A DNA stretch of 64,000 nt from Streptomyces fumanus (GTDB taxonomy: Bacteria; Actinomycetota; Actinomycetes; Streptomycetales; Streptomycetaceae). Position numbers and translations under genes: made by a program. The stretch lies in contig NZ_BNBI01000021.1 in the NCBI RefSeq assembly GCF_014655295.1, positions 1 through 64,000 of the forward strand. The letters are read 5' to 3'. Of this stretch, positions 8,497-16,108 are shown one piece after another. The notes beneath the pieces were generated by a model. That model saw only the letters and a list, made by a program, of their open reading frames with translations, had not been told where the DNA came from and ran no database searches. Within the stretch, counting starts at the first letter, position 1; every line of letters begins with the position of its first letter.

Positions 8497-9122
8497 GCCA
8501 GCACGACCAGTTGGGCCCGGTCGCGGGCGCCGAGCTTGACCATGACGCGGCTGACGTGGGTCTTGGCGGTGAGCGGGCTGACGACCAGCCGGCGGGCGAT
8601 CTCCTCGTTGGACAGGCCCATGCCGACCAGCGTCATCACCTCCCGTTCCCGCTCGGTCAGCCGGGTCGGCGCACCGGCCGCGGCGGGCTCCTTGGACCGG
8701 GCCGCGAACTCGGCGATCAGCCGCCGGGTCACGCCCGGCGAGAGCAGCGCCTCGCCCGCCACCACCGCCCGTACCGCGCGCGGGAGTTCCTCCGGTTCGG
8801 TGTCCTTGACCAGGAACCCCGAGGCGCCCGAGCGGATCGCCTCGAAGACGTACTCGTCGAGTTCGAAGGTGGTCAGCATCACCACCCGCACCTCCGCGAG
8901 GTCCGGGTCGCCGGTGATCCGGCGGGTCGCGGCCAGCCCGTCCAGCACGGGCATCCGGATGTCCATCAGCACCACGTCGGGCCGCAGCGCGCGGACCGCC
9001 CGTACCGCCTCCTCGCCGTCGGCGCACTCCCCGGCCACCTCGATGCCGGGCTGCGCGTCGAGCAGCGCGCGGAACCCGGCCCGCACCAGTGACTGGTCGT
9101 CGGCGAGCAGTACCCGGATCAC
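8457..9122 (-). CDS. NarL/FixJ-family response regulator
   Basis: 221 residues. Receiver domain with acidic pair DD (8-9), phospho-acceptor D54 (VLMDIRMP), the conserved Thr in MLTT and the Lys in LVKD. The C-terminal LuxR-type HTH (LTEREREVMTLV to AKTHVSRVMVKL, about residues 155-215) binds DNA. The GTG start overlaps the kinase stop by 4 bp (GTGA), so the two are translated together. The stimulus is unknown. An inverted repeat upstream of the kinase gene at 10423-10440 may be its binding site. Confidence 0.93.
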   Translation of the reverse strand: MIRVLLADDQSLVRAGFRALLDAQPGIEVAGECADGEEAVRAVRALRPDVVLMDIRMPVLDGLAATRRITGDPDLAEVRVVMLTTFELDEYVFEAIRSGASGFLVKDTEPEELPRAVRAVVAGEALLSPGVTRRLIAEFAARSKEPAAAGAPTRLTEREREVMTLVGMGLSNEEIARRLVVSPLTAKTHVSRVMVKLGARDRAQLVVLAYESGLVRPGWLG

Positions 9123-10363
9123 CGGTCGTCCTCCCTCGTCCCCGCGGCGGCGACCGGCAGGACGGCGAGGACGCGGAAGCCGCCGTCGGGCCGCGGCCCC
9201 GCCTCGATGGTGCCGCCCAGGGCCGCCGCCCGCTCCCGCATCCCGGCGAGTCCGTTGCCGCCGCCGCCCGCGTCGGCCCCGGCCGGGGGCCCGTCGTCGT
9301 CGACCCGGAGCCGCAGCGCGCCCCCGGCCGCGTCGAGCCGCACGCGCGCGTGCCGGGAAGCGGAGTGCCGTACGACGTTGGTGAGGGCCTCCTGCACGAT
9401 GCGGAACGCGGCCAGGTCGGTGCCGGGCGGCAACCGGGGCGGGCGGCCCCGGACCGCGACGGCGAGTCCGGCGGCGGCCGCCTGCTCCACCAGCTCGGGC
9501 AGCCGGTCGAGGCCCGGGGCGGGGGCGCGGGGGGCGTCGCCGGGGGCGCGCAGGGTGTCGAGTACCTGGCGCACCTCGCCGAGCGCCTCCTTGCTCTGGG
9601 CCTTGATGGTGCGGAGCGCGGCGCGGGCCGGCTCGGGGTCGCTGTCGAGCAGGGCGAGGCCGACGCCCGCCTGCACGTTGATGACGGAGAGGCTGTGGGC
9701 GAGGACGTCGTGCAGCTCGCGGGCGATCCGCAGCCGTTCCGCGTCGGCGCGGCGCCGGGCGGCCCGGGCCCGTTCGGCCCGGTCCCGCGCCCCCTGCTCG
9801 CGTCTGACCCGGGCCAGCTCCGACACGGCGACGACGGCCACCGCCCAGGCGGCGACGACCGCCTCCTGGCCCCAGGACGCGGCGGTGTCCCCGGTCGGCG
9901 GCAGCCACCGGTACAGCCAGTGGGCGATCAGTACGTGCCCGGCCCACAGCAGGCCCGCCGCCGCCCACGCGGCCCGCCGGTGCCCCGCGACGACGGCGCC
10001 GAAGCAGGCCACGGCGACGGCGAACAGCACCGGCCCGTACGGGTATCCGGCGCCCAGGTACACCAGGACGACGGCCGCCGTGCCGAACGCCACGGCCACC
10101 GGATGCCGCCGGCGCCACAGCGGCAGCGCCCCGGCGAGCAGCAGCAGCGCCCCCGCGAAGGCGTCCAGGGCGGCCCGCTCGCCCTCCTGGGCCCGCGCGG
10201 CGAAGCCCGACCCGACCAGTACGAACCCCACCAGCACGGCGGTCGACCGCCAGGGCGGGCGGGGCGTCCGCCGGCCGTCCTCCGCGGGGTCCGCCCACGG
10301 GGGACCGTAGCGCCACCACGGCCGCGGCGCCCGCTCCGGCGCCCGCTCCCGCTCTGCGTCCAT
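9119..10363 (-). CDS. Two-component sensor histidine kinase, HisKA_3 type
   Basis: 414-residue membrane kinase. Five or six hydrophobic segments (about residues 40-170) form a sensor without a large extracellular domain, followed by a HisKA_3 dimerisation domain with the phospho-His in RELHDVLAHSLSV (about H217) and a C-terminal HATPase (DDDGPPAG, then GNGLAGMRERAAALGG). Partner of the overlapping NarL regulator. I prefer the ATG at 10363 to the GTG at 10372 because a TAGCGT -10 box (10376-10371 on this strand) covers that GTG and ends 7 bases before the ATG, implying a leaderless mRNA. Confidence 0.9.
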   Translation of the reverse strand: MDAERERAPERAPRPWWRYGPPWADPAEDGRRTPRPPWRSTAVLVGFVLVGSGFAARAQEGERAALDAFAGALLLLAGALPLWRRRHPVAVAFGTAAVVLVYLGAGYPYGPVLFAVAVACFGAVVAGHRRAAWAAAGLLWAGHVLIAHWLYRWLPPTGDTAASWGQEAVVAAWAVAVVAVSELARVRREQGARDRAERARAARRRADAERLRIARELHDVLAHSLSVINVQAGVGLALLDSDPEPARAALRTIKAQSKEALGEVRQVLDTLRAPGDAPRAPAPGLDRLPELVEQAAAAGLAVAVRGRPPRLPPGTDLAAFRIVQEALTNVVRHSASRHARVRLDAAGGALRLRVDDDGPPAGADAGGGGNGLAGMRERAAALGGTIEAGPRPDGGFRVLAVLPVAAAGTREDDR

Positions 10364-10422
10364 GCCGGCCACGCTAGCCGCCGCGCGCCGGGGGCGGCGT
10401 CGTCCGCGTGGGGTGAGACCGC

Positions 10423-10440
10423 GTACTCCTGGGGGAGTAC
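10423..10440. promoter_or_regulatory. Inverted repeat upstream of the kinase/regulator operon
   Basis: Perfect 7-bp arms GTACTCC and GGAGTAC separated by TGGG, centred about 68 bp upstream of the predicted kinase start. The position suits a NarL-type activator controlling its own operon. Confidence 0.55.
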
Positions 10441-10462
10441 GGCGGGCCGACCGGGATCCGGG

Positions 10463-11779
10463 TCAGGAGGGGGTGGCCTCCGCGCCCGGGGCGCCACCGG
10501 ACGCACCACCGGACGCGCCACCGGACGCGCCACCGGACGCATCGGCGGGCGCGGCGTCGGGCGCGGTCGCCGCCCGGCGGTCCATCGCGTTGAGGGCCCG
10601 CTGCGCGACCGGATGGCTGCGGACCAGCTCGCCGAGCGTGGTGGAGCCCTGGGTGATGTCCCGGAACGCCCGCCAGGCCGGCCGGAAACCGGTCAGGGCC
10701 GCGTGGAAGAGGCCGGGGCGGCGCTCGAACACGGACAGCAGGCGCTTGCCGACGCTCATCTCGACGCCGAGCCCGGCCTTGACCGCGAACGCGTAGTTCA
10801 GGGCCTGGCGGCGGGCGTCCACCGCGTCGTGCGCCTCGGCGATCCGCACCGCCCACTCCCCCGCCAGCCGCCCGGAGCGCAGCGCGAAGGAGATGCCCTC
10901 GCGGGTCCACGGCTCCAGCAGCCCGGCCGCGTCGCCGCAGACCAGCACCCGGCCCCGGGACAGCGGCGAGTCGTCGGCGCGGCAGCGGGTCAGGTGCCCG
11001 GAGGAGATGCTCGGTTCGAAACCGGCCAGGCCCAGCCGCCCGATGAAGTCCTCCAGGTAGCGCTTGGTCGCCGCGCCCTCACCGCGGGCGGAGATGACCC
11101 CGACCGTGAGGGTGTCGCCCTTGGGGAAGACCCAGCCGTAACTGCCGGGCATCGGGCCCCAGTCGATGAGGACCCGGCCCTTCCAGTCCTCGGCGACCGG
11201 CTCCGGCACCGGGATCTCCGCCTCCAGGCCCAGGTCCACCTGGTCGAGCTTGACGCCGACGTGGGCGCCTATCCGGCTGGCGCTGCCGTCCGCCCCGACC
11301 ACGGCCCGCGCCAGCACGGTCTCGCCGCCTTGGAGCACCACCGCGGCCGTCCGCCGGTCCGGCACCGCCGAGCCGTGCTGCTCGACCCGCGTCACCGTCA
11401 CCCCGGTGCGCAGCTCGGCGCCCGCCTTCTGCGCGTGCTCGACGAGCTGCTGGTCGAACTCGGGCCGGTTGACCAGCCCGAACAGCATCTGCTTGGAGCG
11501 GCGGGTGCGGGTGAAGCGGCCGTTGTGCGAGAACGTCACCGCGTGCACCCGGTCTTGGAAGGGCAGTTCGAAGCCGGGGGGCAGCGAGTCGCGCGAGGGC
11601 CCGATGATGCCGCCGCCGCAGGTTTTGTAGCGGGGCAGGTCCGCCTTCTCCAGCAACAGCACGCGCCGTCCCGCGACCGCCGCCGCGTAGGCGGCCGAGG
11701 CCCCCGCGGGTCCCGCGCCCACCACGACCACGTCCCAGACCTGACGCGCGTCGTCCGCCGAAGAGTTCTCGCTGCTCAC
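10463..11779 (-). CDS. Geranylgeranyl reductase family flavoprotein
   Basis: 438-residue FAD-dependent oxidoreductase. N-terminal Rossmann motif (VVVGAGPAGASAAYAA, about residues 17-32) and the family signature PRYKTCGGG; later the second FAD motif VLVCGDAAGLLEPWTREGIS. Relatives reduce isoprenoid double bonds, for example in geranylgeranyl chains or menaquinone side chains. The GTG start has an imperfect GGAG upstream. The last 25 residues are a (GGAS)n-like tail from a 12-bp DNA repeat and look dispensable. It is divergent from the M20 dipeptidase gene. The substrate is not evident. Confidence 0.85.
   Translation of the reverse strand: MSSENSSADDARQVWDVVVVGAGPAGASAAYAAAVAGRRVLLLEKADLPRYKTCGGGIIGPSRDSLPPGFELPFQDRVHAVTFSHNGRFTRTRRSKQMLFGLVNRPEFDQQLVEHAQKAGAELRTGVTVTRVEQHGSAVPDRRTAAVVLQGGETVLARAVVGADGSASRIGAHVGVKLDQVDLGLEAEIPVPEPVAEDWKGRVLIDWGPMPGSYGWVFPKGDTLTVGVISARGEGAATKRYLEDFIGRLGLAGFEPSISSGHLTRCRADDSPLSRGRVLVCGDAAGLLEPWTREGISFALRSGRLAGEWAVRIAEAHDAVDARRQALNYAFAVKAGLGVEMSVGKRLLSVFERRPGLFHAALTGFRPAWRAFRDITQGSTTLGELVRSHPVAQRALNAMDRRAATAPDAAPADASGGASGGASGGASGGAPGAEATPS
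10493..10540. repeat. Four 12-bp tandem repeats in the reductase 3' end
   Basis: GCCACCGGACGC occurs at 10493, 10517 and 10529, with ACCACCGGACGC at 10505. In frame on the minus strand they encode repeated GGAS units, so the tail can vary by whole units without breaking the gene. Confidence 0.9.
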
Positions 11780-11863
11780 GATGGTCTACTGCTCCGATCA
11801 AACCGCATGCCGCACCTGTCTCCCGCATCCTACGGCGGGCATCGCCGCAGGCCGCTGTGGGAG

Positions 11864-11906
11864 GATCGACAATCTGATCGACAACTTGATCGACTACCTG
11901 TACGAC
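11864..11906. repeat. 12-bp periodic GATCGAC repeats in the reductase/dipeptidase spacer
   Basis: GATCGAC begins at 11864, 11876 and 11888, and a variant GTACGAC at 11900, an exact 12-bp period. It lies 33 bp upstream of the dipeptidase ATG, between divergent genes, so a regulatory role is possible. Confidence 0.75.
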
Positions 11907-11938
11907 CCCGCAACGTCGCACCCACAAGGAGCGTGCCC

Positions 11939-13294
11939 ATGTCCTCGAACCCGGTCGCCGAGACCGTCGCCTCACTGCTGCCCCGGGCGCGGACGGAGCT
12001 GGCCGAGCTGGTGGCCTTCAAGTCGGTGGCGGACTTCGAGCAGTTCCCCAGGAGCGAGAGCGAGGCCGCCGCCCGGTGGATCGCCGACGCGCTGCGCGCC
12101 GAGGGCTTCACGGACGTGTCCCTGCTCGACACCCCCGACGGCACCCAGTCGGTGTACGGGTACCTGCCCGGCCCCGAGGGCGCGAAGACGGTCCTGCTCT
12201 ACGCCCACTACGACGTGCAGCCGCCGCTGGACGAGGCGGGCTGGGCCACTCCCCCGTTCGAGCTGACCGAGCGCGACGGCCGCTGGTACGGGCGCGGTGC
12301 CGCCGACTGCAAGGGCGGCGTCATCATGCACCTGCTGGCGCTGCGCGCGCTGAAGGCGAACGGCGGCGTCCCGGTGCACGTCAAGGTGATCGCCGAGGGC
12401 TCGGAGGAACAGGGCACGGGCGGCCTGGAGCGGTACGCCGAACAGCACCCGGAGCTGCTCGCCGCGGACACCGTCGTCATCGGCGACGCGGGCAACTTCC
12501 GGGCCGGGCTGCCGACGGTCACCTCGACCCTGCGCGGCATGACCCTGCTGCGCGTCTCGGTGGACACCCTCGAAGGCAACCTGCACTCCGGCCAGTTCGG
12601 CGGGGCCGCGCCCGACGCGCTGGCCGCGCTGATCCGCACCCTGGACTCGCTGCGCGCCGAGGACGGCTCGACCACCGTCGACGGGCTGGCCGGCGACGGC
12701 CGCTGGGAGGGGCTGGAGTACGACGAGGCGCAGTTCCGCAAGGACGCCAAGGTGCTGGACGGCGTGGAGCTGATCGGCTCGGGCACGGTCGCCGACCGCA
12801 TCTGGGCGCGGCCGTCCGTCACGGTGCTCGGCATCGACTGCCCGCCGGTCGTCGGCGCCACCCCGTCCGTGCAGGCGAGCGCGCGGGCGCTGGTGAGCCT
12901 GCGGGTGCCGCCGGGCGTGGACGCCGCCGAGGCGACCAAGCTGCTCCGGGCGCACCTGGAGGCGCACACGCCGTGGGGCGCCCGGGTGGCCGTGGAGCAG
13001 ATCGGCCAGGGCCAGCCGTTCCGCGCCGACACCGGCAGCCCGGCGTACCGGGCGATGGCGGACGCGATGGCGGTGGCGTACCCCGGGCAGGAGATGAGTT
13101 ACGCCGGCCAGGGCGGCTCGATCCCGCTGTGCAACACGCTGGCCGCGCTCTACCCGGAGGCGGAGATCCTGCTGATCGGCCTGAGCGAGCCGGAGGCGCA
13201 GATCCACGCGGTGAACGAGAGCGTCTCGCCCGAGGAGCTGGAGCAACTGTCGGTGGCCGAAGCGCTGTTCCTGCGCAACTACGCGGCGGGCTGA
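11939..13294 (+). CDS. M20 family metallodipeptidase
   Basis: Cytoplasmic zinc peptidase of 451 residues. Metal ligands and catalytic residues are visible: AHYDVQPP (about 92-99), GRGAADCKGG (bridging Asp, about 122-131) and AEGSEEQGT (catalytic Glu pair, about 150-158). The PepV/carnosinase-like dimerisation domain occupies roughly residues 200-310. The ATG at 11939 follows AAGGAG with 7-bp spacing. It ends in a 16-bp overlap with the convergent Nudix fusion gene. Likely releases amino acids from dipeptides; the substrate is not known. Confidence 0.93.
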   Translation: MSSNPVAETVASLLPRARTELAELVAFKSVADFEQFPRSESEAAARWIADALRAEGFTDVSLLDTPDGTQSVYGYLPGPEGAKTVLLYAHYDVQPPLDEAGWATPPFELTERDGRWYGRGAADCKGGVIMHLLALRALKANGGVPVHVKVIAEGSEEQGTGGLERYAEQHPELLAADTVVIGDAGNFRAGLPTVTSTLRGMTLLRVSVDTLEGNLHSGQFGGAAPDALAALIRTLDSLRAEDGSTTVDGLAGDGRWEGLEYDEAQFRKDAKVLDGVELIGSGTVADRIWARPSVTVLGIDCPPVVGATPSVQASARALVSLRVPPGVDAAEATKLLRAHLEAHTPWGARVAVEQIGQGQPFRADTGSPAYRAMADAMAVAYPGQEMSYAGQGGSIPLCNTLAALYPEAEILLIGLSEPEAQIHAVNESVSPEELEQLSVAEALFLRNYAAG

Positions 13295-14349
13295 GGACCG
13301 CCCCCGTCGCCGACCGGGACGCCCGCCTCCAGGTAGAGCGCGGCGCCCCGCTCGCGCGCCCGCAGCGCCCAGCGCAGCCGCTGGTAGCGGACCGGCGGGA
13401 GCAGCCCGGCGGCCTCCTCCTCGGTGACGAAGCGCCAGGCGCGCAGTTCGGGGCCGGGCAGGAGCAGCCGGGCGGCCTCGGCGGAGTCGAGGCGTCCGCC
13501 GTCGAAGAGCAGCCGCAGCCCGCCGTAGCCGGGGGGTGCGGGCGGCTCCCAGTCGACGACCAGCAGCGCCGGTACGTCGTCGAGACGGATGCCGGTCTCC
13601 TCGGCGACCTCGCGGATGCCGGCCCGGGCGGGGGCCTCGCCGGGTTCCACGACTCCGCCGGGGAACTCCCAGCCCGGCTTGTACGTGGGGTCGACGAGCA
13701 GGAAGCGGTCGTGCTCGTCGAAGAGCAGGACGCCGGCGGCGAGCGTCTCGGCGGTGGGTTCCGGGGTCTGCACGATGTCGCAGACGGGCACCTCGCCGCC
13801 GCCGACCGCGTCGGCGATGCGCACGGCGGTCTCGCGCGGGGTGAGGGCGCCGGTGTCGATCGGATGGGCGTCGGCCGCCAGCCAGGAGGCGAGGGCGGCC
13901 CGGTACGGGGCGATGTGGTCGAACGACCACTGCCGTACGCGGATGTCGCCGTCGGGCAGGTCGGGGGGTATCTCGCGGTGGGCGATCCGCTCACGCAGGA
14001 TCGTTTCCGCCGGGGCCAGCAGTATGTGGTGGACGGCTATGCGGCGGGCGGCGAGGCCGCCGAAGATCTCGTCGCGGTACTCCTGGCGCAGCAGGGTCAT
14101 GGGGACCACCAGCGTTCCGCCCAGTTCGGCGAGCATCGCGGCGGCCGTGTCGATCACCAGCCGGCGCCAGATCGGGAGGTCCTGGTAGTCGCCCACCTCG
14201 GCCAGGCGTTTGGGCGGCAGCAGGTGCGCCAGCCCGCCGCCGATGACCTCGGGGTCGAAGAGCGTGCTGTTCGGGATCAGGTCGATCAGTTCCCGTGCGG
14301 TGGTGGTCTTGCCCGCACCGAACGCGCCGTTGATCCAGACGACGGTCAC
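13279..14349 (-). CDS. P-loop kinase-like domain fused to a Nudix hydrolase
   Basis: 356 residues with two recognisable halves. The N-terminus has a Walker A motif at residues 8-15 (GAFGAGKT) and resembles small AAA/zeta-toxin-like kinases. The C-terminal half carries a complete Nudix box (GGVVEPGEAPARAGIREVAE, continuing ETGI, about residues 225-250), so it should hydrolyse a nucleoside-diphosphate-linked substrate with Mg2+. The GTG start at 14349 follows GAGGGGG with good spacing. Such fusions suggest phosphorylation followed by cleavage of a nucleotide-like metabolite, but the substrate is unknown. Overlaps the dipeptidase gene tail to tail. Confidence 0.85.
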   Translation of the reverse strand: MTVVWINGAFGAGKTTTARELIDLIPNSTLFDPEVIGGGLAHLLPPKRLAEVGDYQDLPIWRRLVIDTAAAMLAELGGTLVVPMTLLRQEYRDEIFGGLAARRIAVHHILLAPAETILRERIAHREIPPDLPDGDIRVRQWSFDHIAPYRAALASWLAADAHPIDTGALTPRETAVRIADAVGGGEVPVCDIVQTPEPTAETLAAGVLLFDEHDRFLLVDPTYKPGWEFPGGVVEPGEAPARAGIREVAEETGIRLDDVPALLVVDWEPPAPPGYGGLRLLFDGGRLDSAEAARLLLPGPELRAWRFVTEEEAAGLLPPVRYQRLRWALRARERGAALYLEAGVPVGDGGGPQPAA

Positions 14350-14433
14350 AGGTCCCCCTCTTCTGTTGGCCCCCTGTGGCTTGCCCGCTCCACCCTGCCA
14401 CGGAAACCAGGCCCAGTTGAGGGCGGGCACGAC

Positions 14434-14491
14434 GGCGCCGACGCCCGCCTGCCGGGGGCGTCGGCGCCGCGGGGGCCCCGGAGCGGGGCCC
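14434..14491. terminator. Twin hairpins after the small secreted protein gene
   Basis: First hairpin: 13-bp perfect stem GGCGCCGACGCCC (14434-14446) with GGGCGTCGGCGCC (14456-14468). Second: GGGCCCCG-gag-CGGGGCCC (14473-14491), directly beside the stop codon at 14493. They would end the minus-strand transcript before the Nudix fusion gene. Confidence 0.6.
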
Positions 14492-14492
14492 G

Positions 14493-14681
14493 TCAGTCCC
14501 CGGACCGCTCGTCGTGGTCGAGGGGGGTCAGGTGGTCGGGGGCGTCGGCGACGGCGTCGAGGGCGTCGACCGCCGTGCCGGGGCGGGCCGGGGCCTCGGC
14601 GCCGGCGTGGGAGGGGGTGACGGCCGCGACGACGAAGCCGGTGGCCAGGGAGGCGAGGGCGAGCATGCTGCGCTTCTTCAT
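14493..14681 (-). CDS. Small secreted protein of unknown function
   Basis: 62-residue product with a classical signal peptide: KKR, hydrophobic core (LALASLATGFVVAAV) and probable cleavage after SHA. The mature peptide is about 40 residues, Ala/Pro- and Asp-rich, without Cys. An ATG 21 bp upstream is in frame, but the MKKRS start fits a signal peptide better. No clear SD. I do not recognise the mature part. The strong hairpins immediately downstream support a real transcription unit. Confidence 0.6.
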   Translation of the reverse strand: MKKRSMLALASLATGFVVAAVTPSHAGAEAPARPGTAVDALDAVADAPDHLTPLDHDERSGD

Positions 14682-14894
14682 GCCGGGTTCAACTGCGCGC
14701 ACGGCCAGAAGGTCACCCCCGGCCCCGGCACGGACCGGACCCCGGCCCGGACACCCGCACCGTCACGCCCTTCGGTCAGGGACCCCGACCCGGCTGCGGA
14801 CCGAGCCCGGCGCCCCTGGCTCGGACCCCCGCCCCGCCACCCCCACGAGGCCACCCGGCCACGGACCCGGCCCGGCGCCCCGGGGCGCCCCGGC

Positions 14895-15848
14895 TCAGAC
14901 CCCCGCCACCGTCGCCCCCGCCGCCCGGCTCAGCGCCGCCGCGGCCGCGCCCACCAGGCCCGCGTCGGTGCCCATCCGGGCCGGGGCGACGGTCAGGCGC
15001 TGGACGAAGGAGAGGGTGGCGTACCGGGTCAGCGCCCGGCGCAGCGGGGCGAACAGCACCTCGCCCGCCTTGCCGACGCCGCCGCCGATCACGGCGATGT
15101 CGATCTCGACGAGGGTCGCGGTGGCCGCGATGCCGGCGGCGAGCGCCTGCGCGGCCCGTTCGAAGGAGGCGACGGCGACCGGGTCGCCGGCCCGGGCGGC
15201 GGCGGCCACCGCGGCGGCGGAGGTGTCGCCGTCCGGGCCGGGCCGCCAGCCGCCCTCCAGGGCGCGCCGGGCGATGTTCGGGCCGCTGGCGATGCGCTCC
15301 ACGCAGCCGCGCGCCCCGCACGGGCAGGGGTCGCCGTCGAGGTCGACGCTGATGTGGCCGATGTGACCGGCGTTGCCGGTCGGGCCGGGGTGCAGTCTGC
15401 CGCCGAGGACCAGCCCGCCGCCGACGCCGGTGGACACCACCATGCACAGCGCGTTGTCGTGCCCCCGCGCGGCGCCCTGCCAGTGCTCGGCGGCGGTGAT
15501 CGCCACGCCGTCGCCGATCAGCTCGACCGGCAGGTGCCCGGTGGCCGCCCGGACCCGCGCGACCAGGGGGTAGCCGCGCCAGCCCGGCACGTTGACCGGG
15601 CTGACCGTGCCCGCCGAGGCGTCCACCGGGCCGGCGCTGCCGATGCCGACGGCCCGGACGCGCGCCCACAGCGGGGCGGCGGTCAGCTCGCCGAGCACCT
15701 CCTCGACGGCCCGCATCACGGTGTCGCCGTCCTCCCGCGCGGGCGTGGCCCGCTGGGCGCGCACCAGGAGGCGGCCGTCGCCGTCCACCAGCGCGCCGGC
15801 GATCTTGGTGCCGCCGATGTCCAGCGCGGCCACGAGGTCGGTGTGCAT
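14895..15848 (-). CDS. ROK-family sugar kinase, glucokinase-like
   Basis: 317 residues. ATP-binding DIGGTK (10-15), GIGSAGPVD, a phosphate-2 region GVGGGLVLGG and the ROK zinc motif CPCGARGCVERIASGPN. There is no DNA-binding extension, so this is an enzyme. It should phosphorylate glucose or a related hexose in the cytoplasm. I chose the ATG at 15848, with GGGGGAG upstream; an ATG at 15875 lacks an SD. It is divergent from a LacI-family gene, with two palindromes between them. About 210 bp without a gene (14682-14894) follows its stop on the left: strand-biased, C-rich sequence in which I see no feature. Confidence 0.9.
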   Translation of the reverse strand: MHTDLVAALDIGGTKIAGALVDGDGRLLVRAQRATPAREDGDTVMRAVEEVLGELTAAPLWARVRAVGIGSAGPVDASAGTVSPVNVPGWRGYPLVARVRAATGHLPVELIGDGVAITAAEHWQGAARGHDNALCMVVSTGVGGGLVLGGRLHPGPTGNAGHIGHISVDLDGDPCPCGARGCVERIASGPNIARRALEGGWRPGPDGDTSAAAVAAAARAGDPVAVASFERAAQALAAGIAATATLVEIDIAVIGGGVGKAGEVLFAPLRRALTRYATLSFVQRLTVAPARMGTDAGLVGAAAAALSRAAGATVAGV

Positions 15849-15938
15849 CAGAGTCGGATCTCCCCCGTCGAGCATGAGAAACACAGGAGGACGGTGCGGG
15901 GCCGGCGCGTACCGGGCACGCGGGCCGCAGGGTCCGGT

Positions 15939-15970
15939 GGACAGTGTCCCCCGAGCCTGACAACGTTGTC
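15939..15970. promoter_or_regulatory. Candidate LacI-family operators
   Basis: GACAACGTTGTC at 15959-15970 is a perfect 12-bp palindrome with a central CG, as LacI-family operators have, and is flanked by AGCCT and AGGCT. A second palindrome, GGACA-G-TGTCC, is at 15939-15949. Both lie between the sugar kinase and the LacI gene, so one repressor could control both directions. Confidence 0.65.
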
Positions 15971-16051
15971 CAGGCTCTATGCTCGACGCCACATCCTCAT
16001 ACAAACTCATGGGAGCCGCACCCCTCGTGCCGGGGGACGGCGCTCGCGAGC

Positions 16052-16094
16052 CCCGTGGACGACAGGAGCCGACCCATTCCCGTGGACGACAGGA
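16052..16094. repeat. 16-bp direct repeat before the LacI gene
   Basis: CCCGTGGACGACAGGA occurs at 16052-16067 and 16079-16094, a 27-bp period, ending 14 bp before the GTG start. Each copy contains an in-frame GTG, so the duplication may have created spare start codons. Confidence 0.75.
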
Positions 16095-16108
16095 CAGGAC
16101 ACCCGACC

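Noticed and set aside
4720-9027. 1435-codon open frame on the minus strand
   Set aside because: Only 4720-5961 is the ROK gene; the rest is a shadow of genes on the plus strand with no domain content.
9089-13294. 1401-codon open frame on the plus strand
   Set aside because: Antisense to the regulator, kinase and reductase genes for most of its length; composition is Gly/Arg/Ala/Pro filler. Only its end (from 11939) is real, the M20 dipeptidase.
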